Shown here piece after piece: positions 14,560-18,422 of a stretch of 18,422 nt of DNA (the first letter of the stretch is position 1; every line of letters starts with the position of its first letter). A model generated the notes under the pieces. It was not told where the DNA came from and made no database searches. It saw nothing but the letters and a program-made list of their open reading frames with translations. The position numbers and the translations under genes are program-made. Source of the stretch: JBAPRR01 sp049281195 (GTDB lineage Bacteria; Actinomycetota; Acidimicrobiia; Acidimicrobiales; CAVXTF01); NCBI GenBank assembly GCA_049281195.1, contig JBAPRR010000240.1:1-18422 (forward strand), written 5' to 3'.

Positions 14560-17127
14560 TCACGAGCCTGCTGGAACCCCGAGAACGACGAACGCCTCAC
14601 GCAATGCGTCATCGATACGAGAAGGGTCCCTTCCGCCGGCCACCGCCAGCTCGGGTGAGCCCCCTCCCCCGCCGCCCACGGTCTGAGCGATCCGCTTGAC
14701 GAGCTGTCCGGCATTCACCCCGCCGTCGGTCGCTATGGCGATGGCAACCTTTTCCCCGTCGGGCGATCCGCCGAGCACAACCGCTCTTACGCCTTCGAGC
14801 TTGCGCACCGCCTGCGCCAGGTCTCTCAGCTGGTCGGGCACGAGACCATCGCGACGGGCGATCACCACGCCGTCGGTGACCTCGGAGGCGAGGGCCGCGG
14901 CGTCGGAGTCGACCGAGCGCGATCGCAACTGCGCGAGCTCCTTTTCGGTCTGCTTCTGACGGTCGGACATCTTTTCGAGGGCACTTATGAGTCCCTCCGG
15001 CTCGACGCGCAACATATGGGCGGCGTCGTCGAGTATGCGGCGGTGCTCCACTGACAACGCGAGCGATCCGGCCCCGGTGACCGCTTCGATGCGTCGAGTT
15101 CCGGCACCGATCGAGCTCTCGGAGGTGATCGTCACCGGTCCGATCATTCCGAGTGCACCGACGTGCGTGCCTCCGCACAACTCCGTCGAGTGCGATCCGG
15201 CCCGCACCACTCTCACCCGCTCTCCGTACTTGTCACCGAAAAACGCCACGGCTCCAGTCGCGTCGGCGTCCGCTCGGGACATCTCGAGGGTCTCGACCCG
15301 GTCATCTGTGATCACGTCTTCGTTGGCGAGAGCGGTGACCGCCTCGAGCTCGTCACGTTGCACCTGGGCGTTATGGGAGAAGTCGAACCTGAGGCGGTCC
15401 GCCGCCACATAAGAGCCCTGCTGGCGTACGTGGTCGCCGAGCACCCGGCGAAGCGCCGAGTGGAGCAGGTGGGTGCCGGTGTGGTTGCGCTTCAGTGACT
15501 CGCGGCGGGCCGCGTCGATGACCGCGAGCGCGTCCTGTCCCGCGAATAGCTGGCCCTCGATTCTGGCCTTGTGCACGATCATTCCGACCAGCGGACTCTG
15601 GGTGTCGTACACCACGGCCCGGCCTGTCTCTGTGGTTATGGCACCGGTGTCTCCCACTTGGCCCCCGGACTCGGCATAGAACGGCGTCCGGTCCAGGATG
15701 ACTTCGTACTCGTCAGGCGACGCGCCCGAAAAGACGGCCACGACCACCGCCGGTTGCTCGTAGTGCTCGTAGCCGGTGAATCGCGTCGGTCCGGACTCGT
15801 CCAGCAGCTCGCGGTAGGTGGATTCGTCCCCCGCAGCCTTGCGTCGTTTGGACGCGTCAGAACGCGCCCGTTCGCGCTGGAGCGCCATCTGTTTTTCGAA
15901 TCCCTCAGTGTCCACCTGCACACCGTGCTCGCCGGCGATCTCAACGGTCAGGTCGATAGGGAAGCCATTGGTGTCATGCAACCGGAACGCGACGTCGCCT
16001 GAAAGGACGGCCGCTCCCTTCGCCAGCTCGGATTCGAGGATTGCCATGCCCGAGTCGAGAGTGCGGAGGAACTGCTCCTCCTCGCGCCCCGTGGTGGCCT
16101 TGACGAGCTCGATATCCGCGGCGATCGCGGGATAGGCGTCAGAGAGGGTCGATGCCACGCTTTCGATGAGTGCGGAGGTGACGCCACCGGAGACACCGAG
16201 CGACTGTGCCCGCAACACCGCTCTGCGGATCACGCGCCGGAGCACGTAACCGCGTCCTTCGTTCGAGGGCAGCACGCCGTCGGTCACGAGCATCGTCATT
16301 GCTCTGGCGTGATCAGCGAGCACGCGAAGCGACCGGTCGGTAGCCGGATCGGTCCCGTAACGGGTGCCCGAGAGCGATTCTGCGACTTCGATCACCGGTT
16401 TGATGAGTGTGGTGTCATACGGCGATGAGACCTGCTGCAGGACGGGCAACACCCTCTCCAGGCCGGCACCGGTATCGATGCTGGGCCTGGGCAGATCTTC
16501 GGTCGTGCCGTCCGAGGACCGGTTGTACTGCATGAACACCAGGTTGTAGAGCTCGATGTAGCGCTCGTCACCGCCGTATGCGGGACCGCCACCCGGTCCG
16601 TATTCCTCGCCCTTGTCGTAGTAGAGCTCCGAGCAAGGCCCGCACGGACCGGTGTCCCCCATCTTCCAAAAGTTGTCCTCACCCATGCGCTGGACGCGGT
16701 CGGGGGACACCCCGACCGACTTGGTCCAGATGTCGGCTGCCTCGTCGTCGGTTTCGTAGACGGTCACCCACAGGCGGTCCGCCTCGATGCCCAGAGTCTC
16801 GGTGAACAGCTGCCAGGCGAACGGGATGGCGTCTTTTTTGAAGTAGTCGCCGAAGCTGAAATTTCCGAGCATCTCGAAGAAGGTGAGGTGCCTGGTCGTG
16901 GTCCCCACTATGTCTATGTCAACAGTCCGGAAACACTTCTGGACCGTGGTGGCCCGGCTGTAGGGAGGGATCTCGTCGCCCAGGAAGTAGGGCTTGAACG
17001 GCACCATGCCGGCGATGGTGAACAGCACCGTGGGGTCGTGCGGGATGAGGCTGGCAGACGGCACCACCGTATGGCCCCGTGCGGCGTAGAAGCCCGTGAA
17101 AGCGGACCTCAGCTCCGCAGCATCCAT
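14560..17127 (-). CDS. alaS: Alanine--tRNA ligase
   Basis: This is an 855-residue class II aminoacyl-tRNA synthetase that charges tRNA-Ala. The aminoacylation domain includes FFEMLGNFSFGDYFK (83-97), GDTGPCGPCSE (157-167) and DTGAGLERV (218-226). The editing domain has HTGTHLLH (549-556) and CGGTH (651-655), providing the four zinc ligands. A coiled linker follows, then the C-Ala domain with the Gly-rich VGGGGGGSPELAVAGG (817-832). ATG 17127 is chosen because the family's conserved N-terminus begins directly (MDAAELRSAF); the frame extends 27 codons further, but these overlap the upstream small gene. There is no Shine-Dalgarno sequence. TAGGCT, overlapping the stop of the preceding gene, lies 7 nt upstream and could serve as a -10 box. 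Confidence 0.97.
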   Translation of the reverse strand: MDAAELRSAFTGFYAARGHTVVPSASLIPHDPTVLFTIAGMVPFKPYFLGDEIPPYSRATTVQKCFRTVDIDIVGTTTRHLTFFEMLGNFSFGDYFKKDAIPFAWQLFTETLGIEADRLWVTVYETDDEAADIWTKSVGVSPDRVQRMGEDNFWKMGDTGPCGPCSELYYDKGEEYGPGGGPAYGGDERYIELYNLVFMQYNRSSDGTTEDLPRPSIDTGAGLERVLPVLQQVSSPYDTTLIKPVIEVAESLSGTRYGTDPATDRSLRVLADHARAMTMLVTDGVLPSNEGRGYVLRRVIRRAVLRAQSLGVSGGVTSALIESVASTLSDAYPAIAADIELVKATTGREEEQFLRTLDSGMAILESELAKGAAVLSGDVAFRLHDTNGFPIDLTVEIAGEHGVQVDTEGFEKQMALQRERARSDASKRRKAAGDESTYRELLDESGPTRFTGYEHYEQPAVVVAVFSGASPDEYEVILDRTPFYAESGGQVGDTGAITTETGRAVVYDTQSPLVGMIVHKARIEGQLFAGQDALAVIDAARRESLKRNHTGTHLLHSALRRVLGDHVRQQGSYVAADRLRFDFSHNAQVQRDELEAVTALANEDVITDDRVETLEMSRADADATGAVAFFGDKYGERVRVVRAGSHSTELCGGTHVGALGMIGPVTITSESSIGAGTRRIEAVTGAGSLALSVEHRRILDDAAHMLRVEPEGLISALEKMSDRQKQTEKELAQLRSRSVDSDAAALASEVTDGVVIARRDGLVPDQLRDLAQAVRKLEGVRAVVLGGSPDGEKVAIAIATDGGVNAGQLVKRIAQTVGGGGGGSPELAVAGGRDPSRIDDALREAFVVLGVPAGS

Positions 17128-17135
17128 CCGGGCGA

Positions 17136-17141
17136 GCCTAT
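17136..17141 (-). promoter_or_regulatory. Possible -10 box for a leaderless alaS transcript
   Basis: On the minus strand, a TAGGCT hexamer spans roughly 17140-17135, contains the TAG stop of the DUF6167-like gene, and is followed by about seven bases before the alaS ATG. It fits TANNNT at leaderless spacing, but alaS may simply be read through from DUF948, so this is weak. Confidence 0.25.
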
Positions 17142-17380
17142 CGGTCGACCCGGTTGCGACCCTCGAGGCTGGTACGTATCTCAGCCTCGCGACGCTGCGC
17201 CTGCGCACGTCCCGCCTCTACGGCTGAGCGCACCCGGCCGCGCGTGGCATCTGCCACGTCCGAAGCGACACGACCAGCTTCGAACCGCTCGGAGAGATCG
17301 ACAATGCGCCGCTTGGCCCAGATCGTCCCGCCCGCCCCGAGTGCGACGCCGGTTGCGAGCCACCGTGCTCTTTTGAACAC
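17138..17380 (-). CDS. Small DUF6167-like membrane-associated protein
   Basis: This 80-residue protein begins MFKRARWLATGVALGAGG, a short basic stretch and one hydrophobic segment (about 7-21), followed by an amphipathic, Ala/Arg/Glu-rich helix ending QRREAEIRTSLEGR. Size, layout and position between DUF948 and alaS match the DUF6167 proteins found at the same place in Streptomyces and relatives; the assignment rests on remembered pattern and synteny. Function is unknown. GTG 17380 has a strong AAAGGAG site 6 nt upstream, lying inside the end of the DUF948 gene, and only 2 nt separate the two genes, so they are probably coupled. Confidence 0.78.
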   Translation of the reverse strand: MFKRARWLATGVALGAGGTIWAKRRIVDLSERFEAGRVASDVADATRGRVRSAVEAGRAQAQRREAEIRTSLEGRNRVDR

Positions 17381-17382
17381 GC

Positions 17383-17763
17383 TCAGCTCCTTTTCGAGCG
17401 CCCGGAGGTGCGCAACGCCACCAGGCGTCTGAACGCGCCGCCGAGGCCGGATCCGAACGCGACGGTCTTCACCACCGGATTGGAAAAGGCGCGATACGCG
17501 AGCCTCGACGCCGAGTCGACTGTGGCCGAGACGGCTTCAGCGTTTCCGAGCACGTCTCCGACACGTTCCATCTCCGTGGCGGCGTGATCCACCACCGTGC
17601 GCGCCTCGCGCACCAAAGGCAGCGTTTCGGAGCGCAGTTCAGTCACCAATCTCGCAAGCTCGCGTGTGCGCCTGCCCAACCTTAAGGCGACCACCGTGGT
17701 GACCGTGACGGCTACCAAGGCGATGCACGACGTGACGAGAGCGACCGTTGCTGCAGCGCCCAT
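17383..17763 (-). CDS. DUF948 domain-containing membrane protein
   Basis: The 126-residue product has one N-terminal transmembrane segment (about 4-28), then a helical region with heptad-like spacing (RRTRELARLVTELRSETLPL, VREARTVVDHAATEMERV), typical of DUF948 (PF06103). The C-terminal part, SNPVVKTVAFGSGLGGAFRRL, is common in actinobacterial members. Function is unknown; its place at the head of the alaS cluster is conserved in Actinomycetota. ATG 17763 is preceded by AGGA 10 nt upstream, located in the loop of an inverted repeat that abuts the start codon. The gene is probably the first of the operon DUF948-DUF6167-alaS-ruvX-mltG-aroE. Confidence 0.88.
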   Translation of the reverse strand: MGAAATVALVTSCIALVAVTVTTVVALRLGRRTRELARLVTELRSETLPLVREARTVVDHAATEMERVGDVLGNAEAVSATVDSASRLAYRAFSNPVVKTVAFGSGLGGAFRRLVALRTSGRSKRS

Positions 17764-17786
17764 GGCCCAACGATCCTACTTGGGCC
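17764..17786. promoter_or_regulatory. Inverted repeat abutting the DUF948 start codon
   Basis: GGCCCAA at 17764-17770 and TTGGGCC at 17780-17786 form a perfect 7-bp inverted repeat around a 9-nt loop, ending directly at the DUF948 ATG. On the minus strand the loop holds TAGGAT (17778-17773), which could serve as a -10 box 9 nt from the ATG and also contains the only Shine-Dalgarno-like AGGA. It could be an operator, a translation-masking hairpin or a U-less terminator of the upstream gene. Confidence 0.5.
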
Positions 17787-17804
17787 CGGGGGACGGCCTG
17801 TTGA

Positions 17805-18422
17805 TCAGGTGGAGGCCATACCGACGACCTTGGCGGCAAGCGCCAGGTCAGCGGCGGAACCCGAAAATGGAGGCCCGAAGGCGAACACTCCCCCGTCGGA
17901 TCCGGCAAGCCAGTAACCGGGCCCCCCGGCCGGCCCGGCCATGGCCACGATGGGTGCGTTCAGGTGTTTCCCGCCCATCGAACCGGCGAATCCGCCCGCT
18001 CCGAAGTTGAAGATCCCACCGTCAGATGCCACCAGCCAGTAGCCGGCGCCGGACACCACTGACGCCATCCCCACGACCGGCTCGTTCAGGTGCTTGCCGC
18101 CCATCGAACCGGCGAACGAGGCGTCGCCGAAGCTGAACACCCCGCCATCGGAGGCCACCAGCCAGTACCCCCTGCCGTCGGGGGTGGCCGCCATGCCCAC
18201 CACCGGTTTGTTCAGGTGCCGGGCACCCATCGATCCGTAGAAGGAGGCGTCTCCGAAGCTGAACACCCCCCCGTCGGAGGCCACCAGCCAATAGCCCTTC
18301 TGGTCGGGTGTAGACGCGATGCCGACGATCGGGGCATTCAGGTGCCGGGCACCCTCAGAGCCGTAGAAGGAGGCGTCACCGAAGCTGAACACCCCGCCGT
18401 CGGAGGCGACCAGCCAGTAGCC
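17805..18422 (-). CDS. 42-residue-repeat protein (GYWLVASDGG repeats), N-terminus cut by window edge
   Basis: The frame is open at base 18422 and ends at TGA 17805, giving 205 visible residues. They are four complete 42-residue repeats (18422-18297, 18296-18171, 18170-18045, 18044-17919) and a degenerate fifth (17918-17805, 37 residues). The consensus is GYWLVASDGGVFSFGDA, then F-x-GS-x-G, HLN-x-P-V-VGMA and a short variable T-P-D-G turn. Such repeats occur in large secreted or surface proteins of Acidimicrobiia, often behind an enzymatic or binding domain; I infer a beta-propeller because the unit length suits one blade. High DNA identity between units suggests recent duplication or gene conversion. 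The last unit lacks the SFGDASF part and probably closes the fold. The function of the missing N-terminal part is unknown. Confidence 0.85.
   Translation of the reverse strand, partial: GYWLVASDGGVFSFGDASFYGSEGARHLNAPIVGIASTPDQKGYWLVASDGGVFSFGDASFYGSMGARHLNKPVVGMAATPDGRGYWLVASDGGVFSFGDASFAGSMGGKHLNEPVVGMASVVSGAGYWLVASDGGIFNFGAGGFAGSMGGKHLNAPIVAMAGPAGGPGYWLAGSDGGVFAFGPPFSGSAADLALAAKVVGMAST

Noticed and set aside
17127..17208. Upstream extension of alaS to 17208
   Set aside because: The 27 extra residues overlap the DUF6167-like gene and are absent from the AlaS family, whose N-terminus starts at ATG 17127.
17805..18422. Regular 126-bp repeats as a CRISPR-like or satellite array
   Set aside because: The repeats are in frame, protein coding and without unique spacers; they encode a 42-residue protein repeat.
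1..18422. Mobile elements, phage genes, toxin-antitoxin or defence islands, tRNA or rRNA genes
   Set aside because: No transposase, integrase, att-like direct repeats, restriction or defence motifs, or cloverleaf structures were recognised by eye; all coding space is taken by housekeeping, envelope or uncharacterised DUF genes.

Overview
The window is GC-rich, densely packed bacterial DNA. GTG starts are frequent, genes overlap or nearly touch, and all recognisable proteins look actinobacterial. The order (repeat protein)-DUF948-DUF6167-like-alaS-ruvX-mltG-aroE is the classic actinobacterial alaS neighbourhood. The 42-residue GYWLVASDGG repeats at the right edge are, from memory, typical of Acidimicrobiia. 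I infer an Acidimicrobiia-like actinomycete; no rRNA or other marker gene is present to prove it.

Layout, left to right. (1) 1-1121, minus: an AI-2E/PerM-family membrane protein cut by the left edge, divergent from (2) 1168-2331, plus: a YbhN/UPF0104 flippase-like membrane protein. (3) 2328-4664, minus: polyphosphate kinase 1, convergent with gene 2 so that both stop codons lie in one CTAG. (4) 4727-6160, plus: a SEDS-family (FtsW/RodA) glycosyltransferase of the long actinobacterial RodA type. (5) 6153-9303, minus: a compact operon of rodA (second SEDS protein), a bifunctional-nuclease-domain protein (ATGA overlap), a GH1 glycosidase with an abnormal start, and a shrunken GH130 remnant. (6) 9434-12108, plus: a DUF1800-DUF1501 pair, the second with a Tat signal. 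(7) 12178-17763, minus: DUF948, DUF6167-like, alaS, ruvX, mltG and aroE, a tightly packed housekeeping operon. (8) 17805-18422, minus: the C-terminal part of a 42-residue repeat protein cut by the right edge.

Themes: cell-envelope growth is over-represented (two SEDS polymerases, MltG, a lipid-flippase-like protein, and AroE for aromatic precursors), beside translation (AlaS), DNA repair (RuvX) and polyphosphate storage. The GH1/GH130 segment looks like a decaying glycoside-utilisation module.

I see no CRISPR array, insertion sequence, phage, tRNA or rRNA gene, and no obvious new defence system. The most unusual structures are a 15-bp tandem repeat made of five copies of the last codons of aroE including its stop, the internally deleted GH130 gene, a perfect 10-bp inverted repeat inside the SEDS gene, and -10-like hexamers 6-9 nt ahead of several start codons suggesting leaderless transcripts. 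There is no gene-free stretch longer than about 130 bases.
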